The notes below the pieces were generated by a model. It had not been told where the DNA came from. It saw nothing but the letters and a program-made list of their open reading frames with translations, and searched no databases. Shown here one piece after another: positions 36,501-48,900 of a DNA stretch of 64,000 nt (position 1 is the first letter of the stretch; every line of letters begins with the position of its first letter). Both the position numbers and the translations under genes were made by a program. Source of the DNA: Pagrus major (lineage: Eukaryota > Chordata > Actinopteri > Spariformes > Sparidae); NCBI RefSeq assembly GCF_040436345.1, contig NC_133234.1, forward strand, positions 9,796,446 to 9,860,445. The letters are read 5' to 3'.

Positions 36501-37056
36501 TGTTCTGGGTAACACCACCATCTTGGCGGAGTTTGTGAGCGAGGAGGATGTGGCTCGCTATATTGCACATTCCCAGGCAGGAGGAGCAGGGAGCGGGGGA
36601 ACCACAGCTGGTTCTGCAGGCTCCGGGCCTACAGCGGCCTCTGCTGTGGGGGCTAATGGTAACGGAGGTAGCTGCGAGAGAGGTGGAGCAGGAGGCAGCA
36701 GCACGGGAGGAGGAGTGGAAGGAGGTTCCAGTGGTGGAGGAGCAGGAAATGGAGGAGCCGGGCATTCCAGCTCAGGGTGGCAGAGTCTGGACAGCACAGG
36801 CAGCTCATCGGACCAGTCTGTCACCCAAGGGCCCGGTCTTGGCATCTTCGCCCAGTGGAGCAGCAATGGGGGCGGGGCTGGAGGTGTGGAGGCTGGAAGG
36901 CAGGGTCTGTGGGGGGGAATGGGAGGGATGAGCGGGGCGGGGTACCCCAGCAGTAGCCTCTGGGGTTCCCCGGCACTTGAGGATCGTCACCAGATGGGCA
37001 GCCCCGCCTCACTGCTGCCAGGGGACCTGCTGGGCGGGGGAGCCGACTCCATCTGA
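23001..37056 (+). CDS. TNRC6B: Trinucleotide repeat-containing 6B (GW182 family silencing protein)
   Basis: GW182 scaffold in P-bodies: it binds Argonaute through Gly-Trp repeats and recruits PABP and deadenylases. Exons: 23001-23057, 23679-23700, 24123-24560, 24689-27694, 28523-28687, 28869-29065, 29304-29378, 29471-29674, 29879-29998, 30194-30319, 31048-31218, 31825-31941, 32039-32243, 32495-32662, 32846-32992, 33226-33369, 33726-33818, 34609-34812, 35147-35214, 35464-35603, 36498-37056. All phases join, giving 2141 residues (human TNRC6B about 1830). An in-frame TAG lies two codons before the start in its exon. Conserved [13 protein letters not shown] near residue 122; Ago-hook GW region about 173-1230; polyQ 1118-1141; UBA-like QFSNMGLL about 1313-1320; Q-rich middle region 1471-1635; PAM2 ([10 protein letters not shown]) about 1740; RRM 1897-1980; C-terminus LLGGGADSI, as in 6B and unlike 6A. 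Neighbours CSNK1E and TMEM184B support 6B. The gly-rich big exon is expanded. Confidence 0.96.
23679..23700 (+). other. TNRC6B: 22-nt microexon of TNRC6B
   Basis: It is flanked by CATTTTAG and GTAAGCAG and encodes VTEQKNK plus one base of the next codon. Its product bridges MEDKKRKK... and VPDSTKP..., the order known in mammalian TNRC6B, which confirms the call despite its length. Confidence 0.93.
27523..27594 (+). repeat. TNRC6B: CAG/CAA tract encoding 24 glutamines
   Basis: Twenty-four codons of mixed CAG and CAA lie near the 3' end of the 3 kb TNRC6B exon. CAA interruptions limit slippage. A second, shorter Q-rich coding tract ([13 protein letters not shown]) lies in the exon at 31825-31941, where human TNRC6B also has a Q run. 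Confidence 0.95.
33885..34175. mobile_element. Degraded MITE with ATTAATCG-type ends
   Basis: The left end carries GATTAGTTGATTACTTGACG...ATTAATCGGC; the right end carries the related inverted stretch CAATTGATTAATTGAGAAAATAATTGCC. This resembles the abundant teleost element with ATTAATCGATTA termini. It lies in a TNRC6B intron. Confidence 0.5.
35640..36000. repeat. Degraded dispersed repeat in a TNRC6B intron
   Basis: It contains TTAGCATAAAGACTAGG followed by a GCTAGCCTGGCTC stretch, related to the cores at 5700-5790 and 13580-13610. No clear termini are visible. Confidence 0.4.
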
Positions 37057-39000
37057 GGGGCTGACTGACACACACACACATGCACACACACATTTTACAC
37101 CCAAGTTATAATACATATGTCACATTCTGTATTTATTTACATGTAGAGATGACATGAATTAAAGCTACACTGGTCACCCAACATGCAGATATTTCACATT
37201 CATACTACACACAGGCTACATGCAGTAAATGCACACATTATTTTCACACATACACATTAAGCCGCTTAACTTTAAATGAAGACAACAGTAAAACTTGAAC
37301 TGGGGGAAAAAGGTGAAATCCATTAAACTCTTAGGACTCAACTGGATAGCTCTTTGTCTTTTTACTCCAAATCCCACCAACTGCATTCAGAGACCCGATC
37401 ACTCAGGCATGCACTGTAGACAGGCTCAGCCAGAGTCGTACATGTCAACAAGTTTAGCTATTGCTGTTTTTAGTGTGCCACAATTTTTTTTTTTTCCTTT
37501 TGTATTACTATTTAATGGTTGAATCTCAAAATTCAGACTTGCAGACTGAGCCCTCGTAGACCTGGCTGGCGTACTTCTAAGTTCTCGTGTTTGGAAGCTT
37601 GAGAGTGGGGAAGGATCTGGAGTTTGTAAAAAAAAAAAAAAATTGGAACAGCGCCACACTACTGAGTCAAACGGACGATCAGCAACCTTTGAGGTCATGA
37701 AAAGGAAAACGTTTTTAGAAGGTACCGACACCTCTACCTTGGTGGAAATATACCATCAACATGGGACCCAGGGTCAAAAAAAAAAAAAAAAAATCAAACA
37801 AAAACAACATTAGCCAAACTTGCACTATATGCCTCTGGGTTTGTTGTTGATACATCCTCCACAAATCCCTCCATTTTTTGAAACAGAGCTACAACACAAC
37901 TACACAGACCTTACAGGACAACTAAATGTTACAACAGCAGTGGCCTTGGCTAACACCCAGCGGCCGCCCGCCCGCCATGTCAGCAGCATCACACCTTCTC
38001 ATCAGTTACACACTGCTCTTATATTTGACAAGCAAAATTGTAACTCCTTGTTGATGTACGTTGGTTGTTTTATCATTTATTTTTCTGTTTTAAAAGAAAA
38101 GAGAAATGTGTGAAACTTTGTGGAAATCCAGAGATGTCCTCTTTTTTTTTTTGTTGCCCTTCAAACACTGACCTCGCTATTGTATTTTTTCTTACTCGAG
38201 AAATCAAGTTGGTTATTATATATTGTCATGACGTTAATGATGACTATGATCACTTATTTACTCGCTGTACAAGGTGCCCTCCTGCCTGCCTGTGTGTGCA
38301 TGAAAGGAGTGATGACAGTATGACCGAATGGAGGAGGATGTGATGAAGATAATGATGATATCGGGAGTGTCTGTGTTATTGCTACAATGTTGAATGTTTC
38401 TTTCTTTCTTGTCCATGAGAGATTCATGAGAAATGTGTGTTTGCGCGCGTTTGTGTGTGTGCTTGCTTTTGAACACTTATCTGCTCCAGTCAGGGAAGTG
38501 AAAAGATGTTAATCTGACAGCTTGCATTTGAGAGAAAGGGGTGTGTGTGCGTGTTTGTGTGGATGTGTACACATGTTTGCGTGCTCGACTGTGTGGATAT
38601 TGTGATAGCTAAAAAGTTCAAAAACATTGGCACTATTGCATATGTCTATTAAGTTGTGTTTTTTAGCAGCATTTTGTTCCTGTTTGTATTTTTTTTTCTG
38701 CCAAATGCAATAAGAGAATATTTTGTTTTTAAGACGAAGCAACCAACTGAAGGCATTTCTATTAAGATGCCAAATCCTACCATACCAAGCTGAGCTGGAA
38801 CAGTGTTTTACAGACACGTTAAAGACATTACCTGTTATATTTTACTGTTTGTTTTTTGTTATTATGTATCAATTAAATTAAGTCAGTCTTTATTATCACT
38901 CCTGTTCAGGATGTTTTCGTTTATTTCAGATGTTACAAAAAGGAGAGGAAATTAATTTAAAGCGGAAAAGAACAAGATAATAAAGGTTGAATTGAAGTCT
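37057..39000 (+). other. TNRC6B: TNRC6B 3' untranslated region
   Basis: This AT-rich segment after the TGA has T-rich runs, poly(A) runs (37627-37641 and about 37776-37792), a (CA)n at 37068-37091 and no further exons. The end is set by the AATAAA at 38979. Mammalian TNRC6B has a much longer 3' UTR, so distal sites are possible. Confidence 0.6.
38979..38984 (+). terminator. TNRC6B: Candidate polyadenylation signal of TNRC6B
   Basis: Canonical AATAAA with a GT-rich stretch (GTGATTTGGTGTTTGATTTGTGTG) 20-45 bases downstream. A variant ATTAAA lies upstream at 38872-38877. Confidence 0.55.
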
Positions 39001-41120
39001 GCAGTGATTTGGTGTTTGATTTGTGTGAACGAGTCGTTAACAGTTGACCTACAGGATGTCGGGTATTCATAGCACATTTTCCTTCACTGTTTCAGGTTAA
39101 ATGCCAACCATCTCATGAATTCACATTCACAGCCCTGTGCCATGGGACTGTGAAGTCAATATGACTGTCTAGCATTGTTCCACACACAGTGAATGGAGCA
39201 GTGACTTGGTTTACTGTGGCGTTTTTCTTGCTTCAGAATCTACCCTGTACTAGTTAGTAGTTCTAGAAAAGTAACTTGTAAAGTAAATGCTGCTTTTATT
39301 CTGGAAAGGCTGCTAACTTTTCATTCCACCTCACTAATGTTTTTCTTCTTTTTACTTATTGTATTTTAAATGAGTAATGAAGGAATTATAATGCAGAAAA
39401 GAACCTCAAGTTTAAGGTTTCCCTCTGATTTACAGATCTAGGACTGAATCACAAACATGGACTGATCTATTCTCGATGTTGTTTTTTTTAAAAATTATAC
39501 ATTTTTATACAGGCCTATAACTTTAACCAGGCAGACAGGTGGAACACACATTTCTGTGGATATTTTTGGTTTTCTCTGGGAATTTTGAATTTTAACTTCA
39601 TTTTGTTCTACATATAAAAAGTATAAACAGAAAACCAAGTGAATGAAGACTAAAAATATGAGATTTGTGGTGTTTTATACTGTTTCATAAGTTTCCTTAC
39701 CATGGTCTATTGTTTATAAATGTGACTTATTCTGGCGCATGCGCAGCATCTTGTTCGCATTTTCTCTTTATTTCTGTAAAGTTTCTGTCCTATAAATGAT
39801 TTTATGACCTGTGCACACAAGAGAACCAACTTACTACTGTTAATGGTGAGCTACTTGAAGAAAACTCGGTCAGAATTCTGGATGAAAAATCTTTTAAAAA
39901 ATGCAATGATAAGTTTTCTGGTTAATATTTTCATGACAGCTTCAGCTAACTAGCTGTTAAGCTAGGAAACCTGTACTGTTGCTAACATTTAGCCTGTGTT
40001 AGCCTCCTCACACCTCATAGCTCTGGCAACATGTCATGTTTGCTGTAGCTTTGCAAAAACTAATGTATGCTGGCAAAAAATGTATTGAGTGTGTTTTGAT
40101 TAACGTACAGTAGCAATACGTTTTTAGTCCAACAGACGTGGCGTCGTTTAGCAAATGAAGTTTGCACTTGGAGGCTCCATTGTTGCCACAGGAGACTTTG
40201 ATAAAGTCAGAAGCTTCCACACATTGTTCACCTACCGTTCTGATTTATTCCTGGCCGTGACACCGATGAGGTTTAAATTATATATTACACCATTCATGTT
40301 CAGTCTTCCAGCCTCAAGCAACAAAGTATTTATAAATATTTTTTGTTTTGAGGTTACAGTTTCTTTGCCACTGATGTATTCTGAATTATACAAAAAGTCT
40401 GCAACTCCGCTTCAGACAGGCCTTTGATAAAATGTTAAAGGAAAAGTTCAGACAAAAAGGAAAATTCAGTCTTTACGTACTCATGCCGATAGAAAGTTGG
40501 TTGAAGTTTTGTTTTCCACAAAAACATTTCTGGAGCTTCAGAGCAAAACAAGCGTTGCAGCGCTCTCTTTAAAAAATAAGTAGGTGGGGACTTGTTTTAA
40601 AACGTAAAAAAACCCACGTGAAATGGCTTCATGCAGCTTGTCTGCGGTAGTCCAAGTTTCCGGAAGCCCCGACGAGCCAAATTGATTTGAAAAGACGTTA
40701 TTTACAACCTTGACTTGTGGGTTGAGCAGCTCCTGCACCAACTTCAGACGGGGTGTGCGCTAAGGCTTCTAGCGTAGCAGCTTCGGTGAAGATTTCAGCT
40801 AATAAAAGGTGTAAATTAATTATTTTTCATCATCTACTTCAGTTGTTTAGGAGAATGCTGCTACGCCGCTTTGCTGTGAAGAATAAAAGAATATATATCA
40901 GGCAAAAAAAGACTTTTTTTTTTATTGTTGGAATCACCACTAGAGGGGGTTGACACATTTGCACACACATAAATCCATGCTCATTTAGCAACCCCGCGTG
41001 ACTTAGTGTAGCACACTGGGCATTATTACATTATAATTAAAGAATTAAAAGATGTGTCGGTGTAGATGCATGTTGCAGCTTTAAGTGAGGTGTGTGAGTG
41101 CTGCTTCATTCATGCCTGCA
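39001..41120. other. Intergenic stretch between TNRC6B and CSNK1E
   Basis: No exon recognised. The part from about 40436 to 40850 begins TTAAAGGAAAAGTTCAGAC, resembles dispersed teleost repeats, and has no coding potential. The rest is AT-rich unique-looking DNA. Confidence 0.55.
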
Positions 41121-41122
41121 CA

Positions 41123-41150
41123 CAGCAGCAGCAGCAGCAGCAGCAGCAGC
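41123..41150. repeat. (CAG)9 triplet repeat upstream of CSNK1E
   Basis: A pure CAG run of about nine units lies some 200 bases upstream of the inferred CSNK1E first exon, just before a GC-rich stretch. It is not in a recognised coding exon. Confidence 0.9.
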
Positions 41151-41278
41151 GCGGCGGCTTTAAGACAATCCGGGCATCTCCTCCAGTCTGTGGATGACAT
41201 CATTGATATTGTCAATGGTGTAAACTGAGAGAGGGCTGGGTGGGGGTGTGTGAGGGGGGAGAGAGAGGCGCAGCCACA

Positions 41279-41556
41279 CAAGAGAGGGAGAGAGGGAGAG
41301 AGAGGGAGAGAAGGACCTCAGTGTCTGGTTTCGGCGTTTATCCACCTATAAGAAAATCGTGACAGTGAGAATCTTCCGGAGTAGCACGGCTCGGCTCGTC
41401 TCAGATCAGCTGTATTTTTTGGGTGGGTCTCTGTGGAGGGGTTCGGGTCACAGATCTCCGAGGTTATGAGCCGTCCGAAGCCGCGTCGGTGCGTCGCTGT
41501 CCAGGGTCCTGAGTGAGACAGAGCCAGCGGGCGACCACGGAGCCTGACATAACCCG
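41279..41556 (+). promoter_or_regulatory. CSNK1E: CSNK1E promoter-proximal region and non-coding first exon
   Basis: A (GAGAGG)n purine tract (41279-41312) is followed by GC-rich sequence with an ETS-type CTTCCGG (41373-41379). It ends at a consensus donor CCCG|GTGAGG (41556/41557). The first coding exon opens at an acceptor CCCTCAG (42906-42912) with 22 bases of 5' UTR before the ATG, so this is the natural upstream exon. The transcription start is not determined. Confidence 0.55.
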
Positions 41557-42934
41557 GTGAGGAGGAGGAAGAGGAGGAGGAGGAGGATGTGTGTGTGGGG
41601 GGGTGTATGTTGGCTAGTCAAGGTGTCTGGAGGCTTGTATGTGTGTGTGTGTGATGGTGTGTGTGAGGTGGTTTTGGGTTAGATAAATCGAGCCCAAATA
41701 CAGTCGTGCTGGGGCGGGTGTGGGGGGTGCGCTTGTTCAGAGGTCCTACCTGTATATAGAGGGTGCGGTTATGGGGATTATCAGCACATTTGATGGCCAG
41801 TGAGGGATGAACGGTGTGTTTTCTGCATTCAGCACCTTCCCTTTTTGCCTCGCTGGTGCTATCTGGGGCAACTGCATGAAGTAATCTCTCTGAAAATATA
41901 ACGTCTTGCCTGTTTTTGCAGTCCTTTGCAGCACCAGTGGCTCTCAGTTTTGTAACACAGCAGCTCTTAAGAGGCTGTGAGAGGAGATGAGCTGGAGAGA
42001 CCTGAGGTAAAGGCTTTGGTACTGTGCAGCAGTGCCTTGTTTCCCCCCACACAGCATATGTGGATGGGGTGTATGTAGGTCCACAACGCAGCCAAGACTA
42101 GAAAAATGAACTCAGTCAGCGTTTAGTGCAATGTCAAACCGGCTTGTGAAGCCTAACCTCTGTCGGTAAGAGCCCTCAGTCATTTCCCACTCTAAGTCTG
42201 TATTTCATGGCTATTCAGACAGATACAGGGCTTGGGTGAGGAAAACATGACTCATTCAGATTTCGTCAGGGGACTCCAGTCCAGAAATTGGGAGTTTATG
42301 CAAATCTCTTGTACACAGGACCAGACTCCCTTGAAGTGCTTTGGGAAGAGTGTGAGATGCTGATCCAGCCCCCACCTCCTGCAGCCCTGAATAAATCATG
42401 TTATACAACTCCACGCTCTGCTCCTCTTTGCTCTCACCTTTTCCCCGTGCACTTTATAAACACTGTAATTGTTGTCCTCTGAGATACCAGAATTTATTAT
42501 CAGGTCCTCTGGAGGTGTCAGAGCTCTAACTCAACCAAACATGGCCGTTACGAGCAGGGTGGTTACACTGAAAAATGTTTGGCCTCCATAGTGGGGTTAG
42601 TCACACGAAGTGGCGTTAGAAGTGGAAGTGAGCAACATTTTCCTTCCTGGTTCCAGTGGGTTCAACTCAGGCTGGACTACGTCACTGCTGTGGATCAGTT
42701 ATTTGCGCTTTTCATTCTTTCTCATCTTTCCTGTCGTTTTTTTTCCCATGCCTCCACTTTTATTTTCTCTCATGATACAGCAGCCCCAGGGCTCATAGCT
42801 TTAAGTTCAAAGTCTGCAGCTTGGCACCCCTGTCCTTTAACTCTATTGATCAACGGTGACTGATGACTGAAGCTCTGTGTGTGTTTGTATCTGCGTGTGT
42901 TTACCCCCTCAGTGAGTTGAAAAGCTCAGGAGCC

Positions 42935-45900
42935 ATGGAGTTGAGGGTGGGGAACAAGTACCGCCTCGGGAGGAAGATAGGGAGCGGATCCTTTGGAGAT
43001 ATTTACCTTGGTGAGAATTTGAACTGTGCTAAGCTGACACTGTTCCTTATTTTTATCTTTAAATAGCAAGAAGCATATAATACACATATTCCAGTTTTTG
43101 TGCACTGTTTAAAATAGATCTCACTCTTAAATTTCTCAGGTCCCTTTATGTGTTGGAAATGACTAATGCTTTGTAACTACTTCTCTGGTATTTCAGGTTC
43201 TAACATCGCTACAGGAGAGGAAGTAGCCATCAAACTGGAATGTGTGAAGACCAAACACCCACAGCTCCACATTGAGAGCAAATTTTACAAGATGATGCAG
43301 GGGGGAGGTAAGACACACCGGGAAAGGTTTCCGGGTTTTTGAAAGCTTTACTAGGGGGCACTGAGAGGCAGTGAAGAGTTTAAGGGGCACTGAGGGGTAG
43401 TGAAGGCTGCTGAGGGGTTTTAACAATGATTACTGTTGCCGAGGAGGCGTTTAGAGACATTTCAGGACATTTAAGGGCATTTGCGTGCATTCAGGGTCAT
43501 TCAGGGACACACAGAAGGAATCTTTGACTGGAGTGAAGGAGCATTTATGTCATTTCAGGGTTGTTGAAAGATATTAAAGGTCATTCAGTCTCACTGAGGT
43601 GAAGTCATGGCTGCTGAGTGCTGTTGATCTCTGTTGAAGCCTTGCATGTTAATGCATAATTTAAGAAAGACTTAATTGATCCTTCCAAAGCTTTCACATT
43701 CCATAGCAGGCTAAGGTTAGAAAACCAACAAGAACTATTTGAATGAAATAACTAAATAATATATGTAACTATAGCATTACGGATGGTTAGGGAAACAGAA
43801 AACCTTCATACTACATCAGCTATAGGTTTGAATTAGCCCCCCAGATGTTTCTATTGAAATAAAAGTAAAACTTTAATTGAATTTTGTTTTTTTGTGTGTT
43901 TATACTAAAATTCATACTTATTGCACCTTTAAGTAAAAGTATAATGGCAGTGTTTTTCAATCCTGTTCCTGGGGGAGTCCTGTCCTTCATGTTTTAGATG
44001 TTTCCTTGCTCCGACACACCTGATTTAAATGAATAAGTCATGAACAGGCTTCAACAGAGCTTGATGATGAGCTGATCATTTGAATCAGGTGTGTTGGGGG
44101 AGAAAAACATCTAAAACACGCAGGATAGGGGTCACCGAGGACCAGGATTCAAGAATACTGTACTATGATCTAAAAGTACTCTGTTACAAATTAAAGCCCA
44201 GAATTTGAAATGTTACGTAAAAGTACTGTATTATAAACAAAATGTACTTACATCTATAAAAAATAAAAAGTACTCATTGTGCTTTTACAGTGTTTTATTA
44301 TTATACAATAATATATCATTACGTTGTTATGATACTCACTAACAAATACATGCAGAACTTGCTTACATGCAGAGATGCCACTGTTTAGATTATTAGTATA
44401 GTCCTGCATCATATCATATAGACGCATATCGTGTTGCGTAGTGGAGCAAAAAATACCATTCATTTTCAAATGTAGTGCAGTAGAAGTATGCAGTGATCAA
44501 AATTGTAATCAAGTACAGAACTTGAAAAATGTATTCAAATACAATATACAATATACATAATTACATATTTAAGTATATAGTATTGTAATATACAGTATGT
44601 GCAGTCTATGTAACATACAGCCTAGACAGTAATAATTCTCCACCATGAAATATATATGAAAATATAGTAGTAATATTGCATTTTTATATAGTGATATAAG
44701 TAATATAAAGCAATGTTAGCTATGGTGTTAGCTACAGTACTACTACTCATAATACTACTTCCACAGTGATAATAAAAATAGTAATATATAACTGAGGACA
44801 AGTTGCAGATGAATTGTTATTATCAGTAAAATGAAAGTCAAATACTGGGAAGTAGAGCGATGGTTCCCAACTAGGGGTATTTGTACCCATGGGGGAACTT
44901 CTGCAGTTGGAGAAAGTTTGAAAAAGTTTGAAATATTGATTTGTGAATAACCTAAAAATAATGTTAACATTCATCTTCTGTTATAGCAGTGGTAGGACTA
45001 TAGATGCAAACTGCATGTGAAACCAAATAAAGTGAAAATTGGTGGTTTCCTAACCTTCTGATTCCCCCTCCTCCCTTCCCAACAGTAGGAATCCCATCTA
45101 TTAAGTGGTGTGGAGCAGAAGGCGACTACAACGTTATGGTGATGGAGCTGCTGGGACCCAGTCTGGAGGACCTGTTCAACTTCTGCTCCCGCAAGTTCAG
45201 TCTGAAAACAGTCCTGCTGCTGGCCGACCAGATGGTGAGACAGACTGACTGATTGTAGTCAACATTGTAAAACGTAACAGTCAACATGGGATGATATGAA
45301 AATGTAATGTCACAATTATCTTCGCCAAAATAATCATGATTCATGATATTATTGATTATCATCAAAATATGCTTAAAACTCTTAAAATGGCACTAAACAT
45401 AGTGGAATCACATTACCTTACATTTTCTTGAGAGACAAACATTCTTCTGCATGATGTTGATGAAGGTTCTCAGTCGTCCAGGTCATGGTACTTGTAAGTG
45501 CTGTATCGTAGGCAACTGGATTTGTGTCAGTTTCTTGAAGACGTTTCACCTCTCATCCAAGAGGCTTCTTCAGTTCTAACTATCTGGAGGGGAGTCGCAG
45601 GCTTTTAAACCCTGTGTGGGAGTGTGAGCTCTGAGTTTCAGAGTCATTGGGGCCAAACGTGGGTCATTGACCCAATCGGCCTTCATGTGGGCCTTCAACT
45701 CTGAAACTCAGAGTTCATACGTGAACGTGTCCTTAGCGACTTTGTAAGGACACTCCCACACATGGTTTAAAAGACTGCAACTCCCCTCCAGTTAGTTAGA
45801 ACTGAAGAAGCCTCTTGGATGAGAGGTGAAACGTCTTCAAGAAACTGTCCAGTTTCCTACGATATAGCACTTAGAATTCGTCTGCAACTTAAATCCTCCC

Positions 45901-48900
45901 ATCCCCACATACAGTTCATCTGGGTTTTTTTCTGGGATCCAGAGCCAATAATTGTCAGACAGTCCGTTAGTAGTAATTCATTTCCTTCCAAGCTTGCTGC
46001 AGAACAGTGTTATGTTTCCTGATGGCGTCTGGGTTTTTTTTAAAGGCACCCAAAGATGAGAAACAATGGATACACAGTTAAAGTTATAGACAATGGAAAG
46101 GTGCACTTGAAATTATGCAATTACAAACAAATTTAAAAAGATAACAGTAGTCTAAAGTCACACCTTTGCTCACGTATGATGCACTGAAGTCGACCTCAGG
46201 CTGGGGAGTTACACAGATTTCAATAAATGGATGTGGCTATTTTTGGACTGGAACTAAGTGGATCATTTGAAATCGGAGAATAATTCTCATCTAAACCTCT
46301 GAAGCTTGTTTCCTGGCTCGAGACAAAGCTTATCCCCTCACTATCTTCCACCATTCAGCTCCTCCATAAAAGTCATTTCAAATCTAGGACGTGGAAGCTC
46401 CGCAAGTCGGCCTAATCCTTGTCGCAGGGGTCAGCCTGCGGTGTCTTTTATGAGCCTCCTTAATCCCTCATATGTCATTCTTTAGTCTACAACTGGCACA
46501 TTTGTTCTTTTCGTCCTATTTTCTCTTGGCAACTTTGACCTCTTTTCCTAATCGCTCTGTCATTGTAACATCTCTCCTCTCCTCTCCTCTCTTCTCCTCT
46601 CCTCTCCTCTAAAAGGGCGATAATGAAGATTTTAACTGTCCTATAACATGAAATGACCTCAATATATCTGCAGACAAGCGACTAGAATTATTGATCAATA
46701 CCAGTGACTCAACTATTATTTTACCAGGCAATGAGACTTGCAGCCTTTAAAACTCACTCTCAGTTTTAGACCAAACACTCTATAACTGCTGGAATATAAA
46801 GACTCCAAGTATCACAACTCTACCAAAAGTCCTTCACACATTCTTATGTGAAAAGGGAACAACTCTTGGCCAGATGCTCAGACTAAATAATCACTATTCT
46901 GGAAACCTGAGGAAAACTTGATTCCTTAAAAAATCAATTTATTTATATTGTCCAACAACAAAACATCAGATCAGTCAGATTTGGGGGTTTGGCCAGTATT
47001 TGTATGTTTTGGAGCAATGCAGAAATGATCAATTTCTACTTTGAATTGTGCAATTCTTTTTAATACGCTGTGAAAATCAGCTTGCAGAGATGTGCGAGAA
47101 AAGGTATTCCATCACTAAAGATTTTATTGCTTTCCTTTTTTTTTCAAAAATTGTAATAACTGTTTGGCTATGGAGTTGTAATCATGGACTGTTTCAAAAC
47201 CCCTCCTCGTTGGTGCATTCAAGGACACTATGGCATTGACATATTATAGTTGCATGCTTAAAGGAGACCTGTTATGCTTTTCGTTTTTGTTCTTTCTTTT
47301 GGTGTGTTGTATATGTTCCTGTGCATATAAAAGAGCTTGAAAGTTAAAAAGGTCAAAGTCTGCACCTACAGACGCTCCTCTCTCCCACAGAAAACACTGC
47401 TCTGGCAACGCCTCGCCAGTAGTTCCGCCTTTTATTCTGTGACTTGCTGACACCACCCTATGTCGCCATGTCACACATTTGCATACTTTTTGCAGAGTGG
47501 CTAGTTTGGTACGTAAGAATTAATTTGGCACAGCTGCTCTGTTGTTGTTGCAGTCCAGGCTCAGGCGTGTGTAAGCTGACCAATCAGAGCAGACTTGGGA
47601 TTTGGGAGGGGGGACCTTAAAGAGACAGGAGCTAAAACAGAGCGTTTTAGACAGAGAGGTAATACAGTGCTGCTGCATTTGACAGTATGAGAAAACTGAT
47701 TTGTTTTTTTAGCATTTTAGCAAGTAAATCTATTGTTGTAGTAACCCAAAAGAAAAAAACGATGAACTCGAAAAAGAAAAAAAAAAATCTTATATCTCCA
47801 AATACACATAGTAGCATCCTGTGGCACTTCTAAGGTTTGCAACATTGACATATTGACGTATCTCCATTTCATCATACTGTACAGAAAAGAAGCCAAAATA
47901 TCTGGTGACGTCATGAGCCAGTGTCTCTGCGATACTAAATAGTGTTGTCATGATACTGGAATTTTTAACTTCGATACAATACCTTGAAAAATATCAATAT
48001 TTAATAGTGCAGGGAAACATTGACATAACATTGGAGGCATACATTTTCAGATTTTTATGAAAAGATAAATATATCGAGGCTTGTGTACTGTGTGTTAAGC
48101 AAAACAGCATCTAAGTTAGTTTACCTCTGGAGCAGGTGGGACTATGTGGGCACCACTTGCTGTTGGAGAGGAGAGCAAAAAGATGCAGCTTGTACTGGAG
48201 TATCGATACTGTAAAAAATGAGTATTGGGACCATTCCAAATATTCAGTATCAAAATGTTTTGATATTTAGATACTTTTGACAACACTAGAACTGATTGGT
48301 GCAGTGGAGCCGTGGTATCAAGTTTCCGCTTATACACATGCCCAGCTCAATCTTGAGCAGGGCTCAGTGTAAAAAAAGACATCTCCCCCCTTTTTATAAC
48401 ATCAAATAACTAAGTGATAACTGAACAAAAAAACACTTGAACATACATTAGCACATTAAGAACGACATAGAATGACAGAAACATCTTTTTGGAGGAATTT
48501 ATTTGTGCGTACCTTGTGGTTTTCTTTGTTTGACCCCTTTCTATACAGTCAGTCGTTTGAGAAAATAGTAGTATCACTTTGAGCCAAAATGTTCATCTAG
48601 ATTTATTTCATGTCTCTGTAAGTTGACTGTCATAGCATACTGACATGAGACAACCCGGGGAACTCTTTGAAAGTCTAAACCCAAAAACTCATAGCATCTT
48701 CTTATGAATTGCATTTTTTTGGTAATGGGATAGTGTTAATCTCTATTAAATCCTGCTGTCATCTCTGTACTTCAGATCAGCAGGATTGAATATATCCACT
48801 CCAAGAACTTCATCCACAGAGACGTGAAGCCCGACAACTTCCTTATGGGGCTCGGCAAGAAAGGCAACCTGGTCTACATCATCGACTTTGGCTTGGCTAA

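Noticed and set aside
37057-42900. Alternative assignment of the TNRC6 gene as TNRC6C, with the kinase as CSNK1D (linked on human 17q25)
   Set aside because: The kinase tail ends in the epsilon-type SVPFEHLAK, the TNRC6 C-terminus and middle segments match 6B, and the third gene is TMEM184B; all three point to the 22q13-type block.
43340-43640. Degenerate GGGGCACTGAGGGG and CATTTAGGG-like repetition in CSNK1E intron 2
   Set aside because: The units are too irregular to define a tandem array by eye; a tandem-repeat finder would be needed.
45819-46022. Open frame beginning MRGETSSRN
   Set aside because: The first part is one arm of the inverted-repeat element at 45495-45873, not a host gene.
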